Numbered from the stretch's first letter, positions 9,153-18,573 are shown. The stretch: 64,000 nucleotides of DNA from Arthrobacter sp. 18067 (GCF_902706295.1 NZ_CACSJJ010000002.1:62001-126000); one strand, 5' to 3'. Translations and numbers: made by a program. The notes: generated by a model not told the origin, from the letters alone.

Positions 9153-11867
9153 TCAGGCGGAGGGTTGCCGGCGTGAGCGCCTGGCGTTCGTGGAAGCGAC
9201 CCACACTGCCATCAGGAGCAGTCCTGCACCGGTTGTTGTGTACGGCCACCAACCAATGCCGCCTGATTCGGGCATCTTCAGTGCAGGCACGTCTCGAACA
9301 GTGATGAGGTAGACGCCGTCGCCTTCGGAATCACTGCTCGTCACGACGTCCGGGTTGGTGCCAGTGCCCAGGGTGAGCACACCGTTGGAAGCGACCGAAA
9401 ATTGCATTGGTTCAGCCAAGAGGTTGAACCCCACCGGGGCCTTGGTTTCTTCGAGCCAATACACACCCGGCTCGATACCTTCGAGCTGGAATGTGCCGGT
9501 CTGTGAGGGGACAGGGGCCAGTGTGTAGCTGGTGTTGAGGGCACCCGGCGCGCCGGCCGCATCGTTGTGGATGGCCCAGGTAGAGCCCGCCATAGGTACC
9601 CATGTGGAACCAGATGACTCACCGAGCTTTTGAAGAAGCATCTTTGCCGGCGTGTGGTGGGTAGTCACGCAGGCCGGATCCACCGGTGATGTGCCTGTGG
9701 CGCAGCGAATGGGTGGGATACTCCCGCTGGCCGTGGCTATGTTGATGAGCTGGGAGCCCCAGGTGTTCTGCTTGAGCGTGACCTTGTAGCTCAGGGTTGC
9801 CGTCTCGCCGGCGGGAAGGGTGAAGGGTGCCGTGGCCAGTACAGAAGAACCCACCGCGGGGTTGGCCACTGTGACCGGCGCAGCCGTGCCGATTGTGAGC
9901 ACAGCGGATCCCGGTACGAAGGTCGCCTGATCCAGTACATCAGCCAGGTTGTCGGTGAGGACGACATTGTTGATCTGGCCGCGGTCGCTCGTGGCGGTCA
10001 CGGCATAGGTGATGGTGTCCCCGGGCTTGACCGAGGTGTTGCCGGTTGATGCGGCTCCGTTCACCGAGGCGCCTTTTGCCATGGTCCACCGGGGCACGGC
10101 GGGAGTGGTGACGGCTGCGGAGCAGCCTGACCCAGGAGACGGTGCACATGCAGGGTCCACCGTGGCGACCAGGGTAGTTGAACCTGCTACGGGAACCGGC
10201 CCGCCACCTGGCATGTTCGAAACTGCCGTCTGCGCTGCCGGCACGATGGTGGCTGTGTTGATGATGTTTGCTGCGCTTGCCGCGGCAACTGTGCCCTTGA
10301 CGGTATAGGTCAGCGTCCCACCGGTATTGATGCGGATCGCACCGGAGATGCTGCCGGTGCCGCTGGCAGCGTTGCACGCTGTAGGCCCGGCCGGAGGGAG
10401 GGTGGAGGTTCCTTCAGCTGTTACAACACAGGTCCACGTGGCGCTTTGGATTGTTGCCGGCAGCGAATCAGTGAACACAGCATTGACGGCGTCGCTCGGT
10501 CCATTGTTGTGGACTGCAACCGTGTAGGTGATGGGTTGGCCCGGAATGTAGTTGGCAAGGTTGGCGTCCTTGGTGATGGACAGATCAACCAACGGACGCA
10601 CGGTCAGTGGTGCAGTCCCCGGGGCGTATAAACCTGTGATGGTGGGGAAGTTGTTGGTGCAATTGGGGATCGTCGTGCCGTTGTTGGCCAGGCATCCGGA
10701 GTTGTTGTAGACACCGGGGTTGTTAGAGGTGACAGTCACGGTGATGGTGCAGGAGGCGATGCCTTGGGCGAGATTTCCCGCGACATCAACCGTGCGGCCG
10801 GAGACGGTTCCAGCGGTGCGGGCACACGTGCCACCGAGCGGCGCGACGGCAGTTAGACCAGTAGGCAGAGTGTCAACGAAATGCCACCCGTTCTTGGCCA
10901 TGAGGTCCGAGGTGTTGGTCACTGTGTACGTGAGTGTGGTGTTCTGACCTTGGGTAATGCTGCTTGGAGCAAAAGCCTTGTCCAGTTGAGGGGTGACATC
11001 CACCAGCTGAGGCAGGTCAAAACCGACATCGTTACCGTTGCCACTGGCCGTAAGGTTCCGCACTCTAACGCCGAGCGTCGGAGCAGCACCTGAAACAGGC
11101 AATTGAATGGCTCCGGATTGCAGCTTGGCCACACTGAAGCTGCTTCCGGCGTAGTTGATGATCTGGGTGCTGGCATCAGCGCACGGATCCAGGTTAGATC
11201 CAACCACAGTGGCTGCGCCGTTGATCAGGATGGCGAACTCTTGGCTCGCGTGGTTTGAGAAGCAGCTGGTGGCGCCGAAGACGCCTGACATCGTGTAGTA
11301 GTGCCCAGCGACCGCCGGGATCGTGTTCTTGGTTGTCTGCAGCTGCACACCAGCGAACTGAAGGCCGGTGAAGCTGTTGGTGTACTCGCTAAGGATCTGG
11401 TTCTGGGCAGCCTGGGCGTCCGTCATTCCTTGGTACAGACCCATGGCGTGGGCCATTTTTCCGAGTTCGGTGAAGGCAAAATTGCGGCCGCATTGGTCGT
11501 TTGTCAGGATGTTCAGCGGGCCGCCGTTGCTGGGCAGGGGAGTTCCCTCGCGCAGGATCCAGCCGTTGCAGGCCTGCGCGCCGGGCAGCCAGGTGAGGTC
11601 GGCTGTGTATTGGTCGTCGTCAGCTGCCGTGCCGCCCGTGTAAGAGCCCAGCGGAATTGCTGCCGTGGCCGCACTGGCATTGGAGAAGTCTTCGCTGTAG
11701 ATCAACTTGCCGGCCTGGGTGACGCCGGGCGTTCCGGGTACAGCGGAAACGGGTGTGGCGGTGTTGACTGCGCTGTAACCGGTCAAACCGACGAGGACCA
11801 AGAGCGCCGAAGCTGTGAGTGCACGGCGCGAGCGGGTGCTGGCCGGGGGGCGGCGGATGGTTTTCAT
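9153..11867 (-). CDS. Large tip-type pilin/adhesin with DUF11-like repeats
   Basis: 904-residue surface protein. After a signal segment (LTASALLVLVGLTGYSAV) comes a unique N-terminal region of about 250 residues that may be the binding head. It is followed by two or three DUF11-type beta domains (openings such as KAFAPSSITQGQNTTLTYTV and VDLSITKDANLANYIPGQPI) and a final SpaA-like domain with E-box YWLEETKAPVGF (803-814). The C-terminus is sortase-like but unusual: MPESG (865-869), a hydrophobic span and an Arg-rich tail, in place of LPxTG. No YPK pilin motif was seen, which fits a tip rather than a shaft subunit. ATG 11867 has AAGAAGG upstream and overlaps the stop of a 35-codon ORF. Confidence 0.85.
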   Translation of the reverse strand: MKTIRRPPASTRSRRALTASALLVLVGLTGYSAVNTATPVSAVPGTPGVTQAGKLIYSEDFSNASAATAAIPLGSYTGGTAADDDQYTADLTWLPGAQACNGWILREGTPLPSNGGPLNILTNDQCGRNFAFTELGKMAHAMGLYQGMTDAQAAQNQILSEYTNSFTGLQFAGVQLQTTKNTIPAVAGHYYTMSGVFGATSCFSNHASQEFAILINGAATVVGSNLDPCADASTQIINYAGSSFSVAKLQSGAIQLPVSGAAPTLGVRVRNLTASGNGNDVGFDLPQLVDVTPQLDKAFAPSSITQGQNTTLTYTVTNTSDLMAKNGWHFVDTLPTGLTAVAPLGGTCARTAGTVSGRTVDVAGNLAQGIASCTITVTVTSNNPGVYNNSGCLANNGTTIPNCTNNFPTITGLYAPGTAPLTVRPLVDLSITKDANLANYIPGQPITYTVAVHNNGPSDAVNAVFTDSLPATIQSATWTCVVTAEGTSTLPPAGPTACNAASGTGSISGAIRINTGGTLTYTVKGTVAAASAANIINTATIVPAAQTAVSNMPGGGPVPVAGSTTLVATVDPACAPSPGSGCSAAVTTPAVPRWTMAKGASVNGAASTGNTSVKPGDTITYAVTATSDRGQINNVVLTDNLADVLDQATFVPGSAVLTIGTAAPVTVANPAVGSSVLATAPFTLPAGETATLSYKVTLKQNTWGSQLINIATASGSIPPIRCATGTSPVDPACVTTHHTPAKMLLQKLGESSGSTWVPMAGSTWAIHNDAAGAPGALNTSYTLAPVPSQTGTFQLEGIEPGVYWLEETKAPVGFNLLAEPMQFSVASNGVLTLGTGTNPDVVTSSDSEGDGVYLITVRDVPALKMPESGGIGWWPYTTTGAGLLLMAVWVASTNARRSRRQPSA

Positions 11868-11971
11868 GAGACCTTCTTGGTGGCGGTGCCGGGGGGCAGT
11901 TCCGGCAGCCCCCTGTGTCCGGCCAGCACTTTCCGTATGTATGAATTCCTGCGCTTGAAGTACTTCTGCAT
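11864..11971 (-). CDS. 35-residue ORF overlapping the tip-pilin start
   Basis: A short ORF begins at ATG 11971, with AGGAGACAAGG just upstream, and ends in a TGA sharing ATGA with the adhesin start codon. The product opens MQKYFKRRNSYIRK and is strongly basic, with no signal peptide or membrane span. The ribosome site and stop-start overlap suggest real translation and coupling to the adhesin gene. It could be a leader cistron whose only role is to deliver ribosomes, or a small protein. I recognise no family. Confidence 0.5.
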   Translation of the reverse strand: MQKYFKRRNSYIRKVLAGHRGLPELPPGTATKKVS

Positions 11972-12066
11972 GGTCCTTGTCTCCTGACGTGCCGCCGGTA
12001 ACCCGGTGGTTCTTTTGCCTCATCGGGTACCTAGTCACTTTTTGGCCACGATCATGGCGAAAGATG

Positions 12067-12378
12067 TTAGTGAATTCCGTCACATTTCGTTGAAGTACTG
12101 TTTGACTGCGCTGGTCGCGGCTGGGAGGCGAGATGGCGGGGACGAATTGAGCCTGTGCCGGCCGGAGTTTGTGCAGCGCTGTTGGTCCCCTGGGCTTGCT
12201 GGTGCCTTCTTAGGGCGATCTGGATCAGCGGTGCCATGACCAGCAGCAGCGCGACCCCAAGGGATACGAGAGCAATGCTGGCAAGCACGAGTCCGGCCAT
12301 GACGGCGGCAGGGGGGTCTATCAGGCTGTTTTCGGTCAGGGCTGATGAAGCCCGCAGTGGGGCATGGGGCGAAAGCAT
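12067..12378 (-). CDS. Small single-span membrane protein, unknown
   Basis: A 103-residue product starting at ATG 12378 with AGGAG nine bases upstream; an ATG at 12420 in the same frame has no ribosome site. It has a hydrophilic N-terminus, one strong hydrophobic stretch (about 24-54, rich in Leu, Val, Ala), an Arg-Arg-His stop-transfer, and a Ser/Thr/Pro/Gln-rich tail. It ends 95 bases before the 35-codon ORF on the same strand and may be the first gene of the pilus operon. Nothing identifies its function. Confidence 0.5.
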   Translation of the reverse strand: MLSPHAPLRASSALTENSLIDPPAAVMAGLVLASIALVSLGVALLLVMAPLIQIALRRHQQAQGTNSAAQTPAGTGSIRPRHLASQPRPAQSNSTSTKCDGIH

Positions 12379-12818
12379 GGGGTGCGGCTCCTGGATGAGG
12401 ACATGGATTTGAGTCGTCATTCAGTGCAGCGGGGTGCGCAATCGTGTCACGGTTTTGTGAAACCTTAGTGAAGCTGTTCCGGGTGGGCGCATCCAGCGGC
12501 GTGCCAGCAGGACAGCATTGATAGATGAATCACACCGTGGCCTCCGGGTGGGTGTGAGTCGAATGTTGATACCGGTGCCGCGGTTAGTGCCCGCGTTACT
12601 GCGGCCCGTGTGATTGCTTTTATGGAAGACGTCCGGAGCCAGGTCGTGGACGCTTCGGGAGGCGTCCTGGCAGAGAGCATTAATCGCCAGGACTTTGTGG
12701 GCTGGACCCGCGGGAACAGCGCTCTTGTCATGCCCGTGATGGTGCGCCTCGAACGCGGAGTGTCGCGCAGGCATGGCAGACTTGAAGCCTGCAAAGAAAC
12801 GTCCGGAAGGAACCACCT
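12379..12818. other. Intergenic region between pilus island and holA
   Basis: A 440-base stretch separating the divergent pilus genes and holA. It should hold both promoters. Short frames occur on both strands (for example 12610-12900 plus), but they lack ribosome sites or resemblance to any family. No tRNA gene, attachment-site duplication or transposase fragment was found, and I saw no remnant of the missing ComEC hydrolase domain. Confidence 0.5.
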
Positions 12819-13835
12819 GTGGCTGCTGCCCAAAACACCCGGGCCAAGAGCGTCGCGGCGAACACCATCAGCTGGCGGGACGCGGCACCGGCCGCCATAG
12901 TCCTGATCACGGGCCCGGAAGAGTATCTTGGGATCCGTGCAATGGATGGCATCCGCACCCAAGTGCGAGCCACTACTCCGGATGTCGAGCTCAGCCGCCT
13001 GAACGCAGGCTCCTACGAGTCCGGTTCCCTGGCGATGACGGTCACGCCGTCCCTCTTCGGCGAGGGCAAGCTCATCGAGGTCGAGGGCCTTGAGGCCATG
13101 AATGACGCTTTCCTCGCCGACGGATTGGCCTATCTCCAGCATCCGGACCAGGACGTTGTCCTTGTCTTGCGTCACGCTGGGGGAGTCCGTGGCAAGAAGC
13201 TGCTCGACGCCGTGAAGTCCGCCGGCTGGCCCGTCATCGACTGCCAGCCCTTGAAGAAGGACTCGGACAAGACGGCGTTTGTTGTCTCCGAGTTCAGGGC
13301 CGGCGGGCGCCGCATTGAGGGCGAGGCCGTCCAGGCCTTGGTCAACGCCGTCGGCGCCAACCTCTCCGAACTTGCAGCAGCGTGCAACCAACTGATCGCC
13401 GATGCCACTGCCGCCGTGACGGCGGAGACCGTGGAACGTTATTACGGCGGCCGCGTCGAAGCAACGGCTTTCAAAGTGGCCGACGCCGCGATGGCAGGCA
13501 ATGGGCCAGTGGCATTGTCCACCCTGAGGCACGCCCTGGCCACTGGCGTGGATCCGGTCCCCTTGGTTGCAGCGTTGGCGGCCAAGCTGCGGACGCTGGC
13601 CAAAGTTGCGGGAGCCAACGGTTCTCCGGCCACCATCGCCAAAAACCTGGGAATGCAGCCGTGGCTCGTGGAACAGGCGCAACGGGATGTCCGGCGCTGG
13701 ACCCCCGAAGGCCTGATCCGGTCCATCCAGGTCATCGCAGAAGCGGACGCTCAGGTGAAGGGTGAGTCGCGGGACCCTGTCTACGCCGTAGAGCACGCGG
13801 TGACGGTGATTGCCATGTCAGCCAGCCGTCGCTGA
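12819..13835 (+). CDS. holA: DNA polymerase III subunit delta
   Basis: Clamp-loader subunit that opens the beta sliding clamp. The 338-residue product has the HolA pattern: a degenerate AAA+ N-terminus opening VLITGPEEYLGIRAMDGI, the clamp-contact region LAMTVTPSLFGEGKLIEVEG, and the all-helical C-terminal collar domain (FKVADAAMAGNGPVALSTLRHAL). The GTG start at 12819 has GGAAGGA at 12805-12811. In many actinobacteria holA directly follows comEA-comEC; here 6.3 kb of pilus genes lies between. A strong terminator follows. Confidence 0.95.
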   Translation: MAAAQNTRAKSVAANTISWRDAAPAAIVLITGPEEYLGIRAMDGIRTQVRATTPDVELSRLNAGSYESGSLAMTVTPSLFGEGKLIEVEGLEAMNDAFLADGLAYLQHPDQDVVLVLRHAGGVRGKKLLDAVKSAGWPVIDCQPLKKDSDKTAFVVSEFRAGGRRIEGEAVQALVNAVGANLSELAAACNQLIADATAAVTAETVERYYGGRVEATAFKVADAAMAGNGPVALSTLRHALATGVDPVPLVAALAAKLRTLAKVAGANGSPATIAKNLGMQPWLVEQAQRDVRRWTPEGLIRSIQVIAEADAQVKGESRDPVYAVEHAVTVIAMSASRR

Positions 13836-13863
13836 AGCTGCCGCTCCGGCATCCTTTAAACCC

Positions 13864-13894
13864 AAAGGCCGGCACCCGTTGGGTGCCGGCCTTT
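13864..13894. terminator. Bidirectional terminator, holA/rpsT
   Basis: AAAGGCCGGCACCC (13864-13877) pairs perfectly with 13881-13894 across a GTT loop, ending in a T-run on the plus strand and an A-run start on the minus strand side. It lies between the convergent holA and rpsT genes and can serve both. Confidence 0.92.
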
Positions 13895-13922
13895 TGATCA
13901 GCTCAGTCGAACTGGAAAAACC

Positions 13923-14183
13923 TTAGAGTGCGTTGACCTTCTTGGAGATCGCCGACTTGCGGTTTGCAGCGTTGTTCTTGTGAATAACGCCCTTGCTGAC
14001 AGCCTTGTCCAGCTTGCGGCTGGCAGCAACAAGTGCAGTTCCAGCAGCATCCTTGTCAGCAGACTCAACGGCGGTGGTGACGGCGCGGATGGCCGTCTTC
14101 AGCTCGGACTTGACTGCGTTGTTACGCAGGCGAGCCTTCTCGTTGGTGAGGATGCGCTTCTTCTGGGACTTGATATTAGCCAC
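13923..14183 (-). CDS. rpsT: 30S ribosomal protein S20
   Basis: Small basic protein that binds 16S rRNA early in 30S assembly. The 86-residue product opens [20 protein letters not shown], the standard S20 N-terminus, and continues with the three-helix pattern ([32 protein letters not shown]). The GTG start at 14183 has GAGAG a few bases upstream. It is a single-gene unit transcribed towards holA. Confidence 0.98.
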   Translation of the reverse strand: MANIKSQKKRILTNEKARLRNNAVKSELKTAIRAVTTAVESADKDAAGTALVAASRKLDKAVSKGVIHKNNAANRKSAISKKVNAL

Positions 14184-14360
14184 GTATGAACTCTCTTTTT
14201 AATGCGGAAATGGTCTAGAGGGTTTTCAGGTTGGCCATCGACTGAGCGGCGTGGGGATGCCTATGGCAGCCAACCATGAGTGGCCGTCGACCTGCACGGA
14301 CACACAGCTATAAAGGATAGCAGAAAGTCAGGGCCCATACCGAACCGGTGCTCCGTCGCT

Positions 14361-14888
14361 CTATTGCCGTGCTTGGAGGGCCCGGGCTACCTCCCGGAAC
14401 TGCGACTTTCCCAGGATGGCGCCTTCGCGCCGGATCGCGCCGGGATCAAGCCGGATAACGCGCCCGACGTTGATTTCGCTCGGCCTGCCTTGCCGATCCC
14501 AGGAGCCGGTTCCTATGTCAACATAGTTGTCCGCCCGGGCGCCATTGTCGTGGTCCTTGGACGTCAGCATGAGGCCCAAAAGCCATTCGCGGTCCCGGCC
14601 AACCAGAAGTACGGGCCGGTCCTTGCCTTGCGTGTGGTCCTCTTCGTAGGGGACCCAGCTCCAGACAATTTCGCCGGGGTCCGGTTGACCATCGGGCTTG
14701 GGGGAGTAGCTGACCTTAAACGAACCGCGAAAGTCGCCTGGGTAGGAGCCGGGCTGATGTACGACGTCGGATCGCCGGGTCTGCGTCTTTCGGGCCCCTC
14801 CGGGGGTGGTTGCCTTGGTGCCATTGCCTCCAAGTGACTTGAGGGACCGCAGGATGAGTTTGCCCAAGGGGCGCAAGTCGAAAGCCAT
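14361..14888 (-). CDS. PemK/MazF-like toxin family protein, no visible antitoxin
   Basis: The C-terminal half has the MazF/PemK fold signature: GEIVWSWVPYEED, then KDRPVLLVGRDREWLLGLMLTS, as in RNases of toxin-antitoxin pairs. A basic, Gly/Thr-rich extension of about 65 residues comes first, so at 175 residues it is longer than a minimal toxin (about 110). The flanking genes are rpsT and lepA, and there is no small antitoxin-like ORF on either side. It may be a domesticated family member rather than an active addiction module. Confidence 0.75.
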   Translation of the reverse strand: MAFDLRPLGKLILRSLKSLGGNGTKATTPGGARKTQTRRSDVVHQPGSYPGDFRGSFKVSYSPKPDGQPDPGEIVWSWVPYEEDHTQGKDRPVLLVGRDREWLLGLMLTSKDHDNGARADNYVDIGTGSWDRQGRPSEINVGRVIRLDPGAIRREGAILGKSQFREVARALQARQ

Positions 14889-15047
14889 GTGACCACGCTA
14901 CAGCCGTATGCGGCTGAAGCCCCGGCAGGCAATGTACGGCGAAGCGCCGGTTCATGGGAGACTAGAGGATCAGATGCGCGGCGTGTTCCGGCTGGCCTAT
15001 GCCCAGTTCCGGAATTGCCGTGTGAGTGTCGACAGTAAGGATCCTGC

Positions 15048-16901
15048 GTGTCTCCCATGGCCCGCACCGCACCGGTGCCCGCCGCAACAGATCCGGCCAT
15101 CATCCGGAACTTCTGCATCATTGCCCACATTGACCACGGTAAGTCCACCTTGGCCGACCGCATGCTGCAGTACACCGGCGTCGTTAAGCAACGCGACATG
15201 AAGGCCCAGTATCTGGACCGCATGGATATCGAACGTGAGCGCGGCATCACCATTAAGTCCCAGGCTGTCCGCATGCCGTGGGAACTCGATGGCAACAGCT
15301 ACGCGCTGAACATGATCGATACCCCTGGCCACGTCGACTTCACCTATGAGGTCTCCCGATCCCTGGCAGCCTGTGAAGGCGCTGTGCTGTTGGTCGATGC
15401 AGCCCAAGGTATCGAGGCACAAACCCTCGCCAACCTGTATTTGGCGATGGAAAACAACCTCACCATCATTCCTGTGCTGAACAAGATCGACCTCCCGGCC
15501 GCCCAGCCCGAGAAGTATGCGGCGGAGCTTGCCAACTTGATTGGTGGCGATCCCGAAGACGTACTTAAGGTTTCCGGCAAAACCGGCGTGGGAGTGGAGG
15601 CGCTGCTGGACAAGATTGTCCGCGACCTCCCCGCACCCGTAGGCGACCCCGACGCCCCGGCCCGCGCCATGATTTTCGACTCTGTCTATGACACCTACCG
15701 CGGCGTAGTCACCTACGTTCGTGTGGTGGACGGTATGCTCCACCCGCGCGAACGCATCCAGATGATGTCCACCCGGGCAACGCACGAGCTCCTGGAAATT
15801 GGTGTCAGCTCTCCGGAGCCCACACCGTCCAAGGGCTTGGGCGTCGGCGAGGTGGGCTACCTGATCACCGGCGTTAAGGATGTACGTCAGTCCAAGGTTG
15901 GCGATACTGTCACCAACCTGGCCAAGCCGGCATCCGAATCACTCAGCGGTTACGCCGACGCCAAGCCGATGGTCTTCTCCGGTCTGTACCCATTGGACGG
16001 TACGGATTACCCGGTCCTGCGCGATGCCCTTGAAAAGCTGATGCTCAACGACGCTGCGTTGGTTTACGAACCCGAGACGTCTGCAGCGCTAGGCTTCGGT
16101 TTCCGTGTTGGGTTCCTTGGTTTGCTTCACCTCGAGATCACCCGTGAGCGCTTGGAGCGTGAGTACAACCTCGACCTCATCTCCACCGCTCCCAACGTGG
16201 AGTACGAGGTGACGCTCGAGGACAAGAAGGTCATCCACGTCACCAACCCCAGCGAATACCCCACAGGCAAGATCTCCGAGGTCCGTGAGCCGATGGTGTC
16301 CGCCACCATCCTGGCGCCCAATGAGTTTGTGGGCTCCATCATGGAACTGTGCCAGAGCCGCCGTGGACAAATGCGGGGCATGGACTACTTGTCCGAGGAC
16401 CGCGTTGAGCTTCGCTACTGGATCCCGTTGGCCGAGATCGTGTTCGATTTCTTCGACCTCCTGAAGTCCAAGACCCGCGGCTACGCCTCGCTGGACTGGA
16501 AGGCCGACGGCGAACAGGTCGCCGACCTCGTCAAGGTGGACATTCTCCTGCAGGGTGAACAGGTGGATGCTTTCAGTGCCATCACGCACCGCGACAAGGC
16601 CTATGCCTATGGTGTGATGATGACCGGTAAGCTTCGCGAGCTCATCCCCAGGCAGCAGTTCGAGGTGCCCATCCAGGCTGCCATTGGATCACGTATTATT
16701 GCCCGCGAAAGCATCCGGGCCATCCGTAAGGACGTTCTTGCCAAGTGCTACGGCGGTGACATCACCCGTAAGCGCAAACTGCTGGAGAAGCAGAAGGAAG
16801 GCAAGAAGCGCATGAAGATGGTGGGTCGCGTTGAGGTGCCGCAGGAAGCCTTCATCGCAGCCCTGACCACTGACGAGTCCAAGGACAAGGCCAAGAAGTA
16901 G
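15048..16901 (+). CDS. lepA: Elongation factor 4 (LepA)
   Basis: Translational GTPase linked to 30S biogenesis and ribosome back-translocation. G1 is AHIDHGKST, switch II is DTPGHVDF, the NKID motif is present (LNKIDLP), and the LepA-specific C-terminal domain is complete ([24 protein letters not shown], split here as [12 protein letters not shown] and [11 protein letters not shown]). The length of 617 is normal. The GTG start at 15048 has AAGGA upstream. The hemW start codon follows the stop without any gap. Confidence 0.97.
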   Translation: MSPMARTAPVPAATDPAIIRNFCIIAHIDHGKSTLADRMLQYTGVVKQRDMKAQYLDRMDIERERGITIKSQAVRMPWELDGNSYALNMIDTPGHVDFTYEVSRSLAACEGAVLLVDAAQGIEAQTLANLYLAMENNLTIIPVLNKIDLPAAQPEKYAAELANLIGGDPEDVLKVSGKTGVGVEALLDKIVRDLPAPVGDPDAPARAMIFDSVYDTYRGVVTYVRVVDGMLHPRERIQMMSTRATHELLEIGVSSPEPTPSKGLGVGEVGYLITGVKDVRQSKVGDTVTNLAKPASESLSGYADAKPMVFSGLYPLDGTDYPVLRDALEKLMLNDAALVYEPETSAALGFGFRVGFLGLLHLEITRERLEREYNLDLISTAPNVEYEVTLEDKKVIHVTNPSEYPTGKISEVREPMVSATILAPNEFVGSIMELCQSRRGQMRGMDYLSEDRVELRYWIPLAEIVFDFFDLLKSKTRGYASLDWKADGEQVADLVKVDILLQGEQVDAFSAITHRDKAYAYGVMMTGKLRELIPRQQFEVPIQAAIGSRIIARESIRAIRKDVLAKCYGGDITRKRKLLEKQKEGKKRMKMVGRVEVPQEAFIAALTTDESKDKAKK

Positions 16902-18131
16902 ATGCCCAGCGTCCTACCTTTGGGCGATCCGGCACCTGCGGATGGCATATTGCCTCCGCAGGTGTTGGCCGGCGTCGAGCACCGTAAGTTCGGGCTCTAC
17001 GTCCATATCCCGTTTTGTGCCGTTCGTTGTGGCTACTGTGACTTCAACACCTATACCGCCACCGAGTTGGGTGGCGGCGCTTCGCAGGATGCCTACGCCA
17101 CCACCGCAGTGTCCGAGCTCGACTTTGCGGCCACGGCCCTTGACGCCTCGGGGCTTCCCCAGCGTCGCATGAGCACAGTCTTCTTTGGCGGCGGCACTCC
17201 CACGCTCCTCCCAGCGGAGGATCTGGCACGGATCTTGCGTGCCGCCGTCGGGCGCTGGGGGCTTGAGCCCGGTGCTGAAGTAACCACTGAAGCCAATCCC
17301 GATTCGGCGACTCCCGAGTCCCTCAGGGTACTGGCCGATGCCGGCTTCACGAGGGTCTCGTTCGGCATGCAGTCAGCCGTGCCGCATGTCCTGAAGGTGC
17401 TGGATCGCACCCACACTCCCAGTCGTGTGCCGCTCGTTGTGCAGTGGGCGCGCGAGGCTGGCCTCGCCGTCAGCCTGGATCTGATCTACGGTACGCCGGG
17501 GGAGTCCATGGCGGATTGGCAGTTGTCGCTTGAGACGGCGCTGTCTTACGAACCTGACCACATCAGTGCCTACGCGTTGATAGTGGAAGACGGCACCAAG
17601 CTTGCTGCCCAGATCCGCCGCGGCGAAGTGCCAGGAATTGACGACGACGATCATGCAGCCAAGTACGAATTGGCCGACAAAATGATCTCCGAAGCAGGTT
17701 TGAGCTGGTACGAGGTCAGCAATTGGTCCAGGACGCCGGACCAAGCGTGCCGGCACAATCTGGCTTATTGGCGCGGGGACGACTGGTGGGGCATCGGTCC
17801 CGGGGCGCACTCCCACGTGGGAGGCGTCCGCTGGTGGAACGTCAAGCATCCCACTGCCTATGCCGGACGGTTGGCTGCAGGAACCTCGCCGGCGGCAGGC
17901 CGGGAAACCCTCGACGCCGACACGCGGGAAGTCGAGCGCGTCATGCTTGAAGCAAGACTGGGCACCGGGTTATCTGTGGATGCATTGGATGCGATTGGGC
18001 GCCACGCGATGGCTGGGCTCATCGCCGATGAACTTGTGGATCCCGTGCAGGCCTTCAAGGGCCGGTTGATCCTGACGCTGAAGGGTCGGCTGCTCGCTGA
18101 CGCTGTGGTGCGCAGGATCCTGCCCGACTAA
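16902..18131 (+). CDS. hemW: Radical SAM heme chaperone HemW
   Basis: Belongs to the oxygen-independent coproporphyrinogen oxidase-like family, now regarded as heme chaperones. The radical-SAM Cys motif is in FCAVRCGYCDFNTY (CxxxCxxC), followed by the glycine-rich FFGGGTPTLLP and by EANPDS and SFGMQSAVPHVLKVLDRTH. Length is 409. The C-terminal HemN domain is present (CRHNLAYWRGDDWWGIGPGAHSH). The gene abuts lepA, so the two are surely co-transcribed; lepA-hemW pairing is common in bacteria. Confidence 0.94.
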   Translation: MPSVLPLGDPAPADGILPPQVLAGVEHRKFGLYVHIPFCAVRCGYCDFNTYTATELGGGASQDAYATTAVSELDFAATALDASGLPQRRMSTVFFGGGTPTLLPAEDLARILRAAVGRWGLEPGAEVTTEANPDSATPESLRVLADAGFTRVSFGMQSAVPHVLKVLDRTHTPSRVPLVVQWAREAGLAVSLDLIYGTPGESMADWQLSLETALSYEPDHISAYALIVEDGTKLAAQIRRGEVPGIDDDDHAAKYELADKMISEAGLSWYEVSNWSRTPDQACRHNLAYWRGDDWWGIGPGAHSHVGGVRWWNVKHPTAYAGRLAAGTSPAAGRETLDADTREVERVMLEARLGTGLSVDALDAIGRHAMAGLIADELVDPVQAFKGRLILTLKGRLLADAVVRRILPD

Positions 18132-18159
18132 CAATCAGGAGTTGGAAGGCAGCAGGAAG

Positions 18160-18573
18160 CTACTTGATCCAGCGCAGATTGAGCTTGTAGCGGTGCGGCT
18201 GACCATGGTTGACCCGAATTCCCGCCGAGACGGAGAAGCACGTCAGGGCTACCCAGATGCCGGTGGCGATCACTGCGAAAATGTTGCCTACCACGGGTAG
18301 TAGCACCAGGATATTCGCCAAAACCGCAGCGATCGTAGGCGGCAACGTGAAGTTCAACGCTTCCTTGGATTCCTGTGCCGTGAAGGGTCCGCGGTCGCGG
18401 AAAATCAGGTAAATCAGGAGAGATGGCAGGCACCCCAAAATGCCGCCAAAATGAGCCAAGGTTGCCCACTGCCGGTCCTCGCTGGCCGTCAGTGGCAGCG
18501 CATTTGCAGGCGCGCCATGGTACTGGGGCTGGCCTGCGGCGCTGCCCGGTTCTTCAGGAGCGTTCTCTGCCAC
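18160..18573 (-). CDS. DUF4870 membrane protein
   Basis: A 137-residue protein of the Tic20-like/DUF4870 type. A hydrophilic N-terminus of about 45 residues is followed by three or four hydrophobic segments (GILGCLPSLLIYLIF, TIAAVLANILVLLPVVGNIF, AVIATGIWVALTCFSVSAGI) with the characteristic KEALNFTLP between the first two. The GTG start at 18573 has AAAGGGAA upstream; the frame extends to 18657 without a better site. Its function is unknown. Confidence 0.8.
   Translation of the reverse strand: MAENAPEEPGSAAGQPQYHGAPANALPLTASEDRQWATLAHFGGILGCLPSLLIYLIFRDRGPFTAQESKEALNFTLPPTIAAVLANILVLLPVVGNIFAVIATGIWVALTCFSVSAGIRVNHGQPHRYKLNLRWIK

Noticed and set aside
12610-12900. 96-codon plus-strand frame before holA, considered as a remnant of the ComEC hydrolase domain.
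   Set aside because: Contains no DVGQGD or HxHxDH-type motif and overlaps holA out of frame.
12465-13796. Long minus-strand frame (443 codons) over holA.
   Set aside because: Shadow of holA; no start signal and low-complexity composition.
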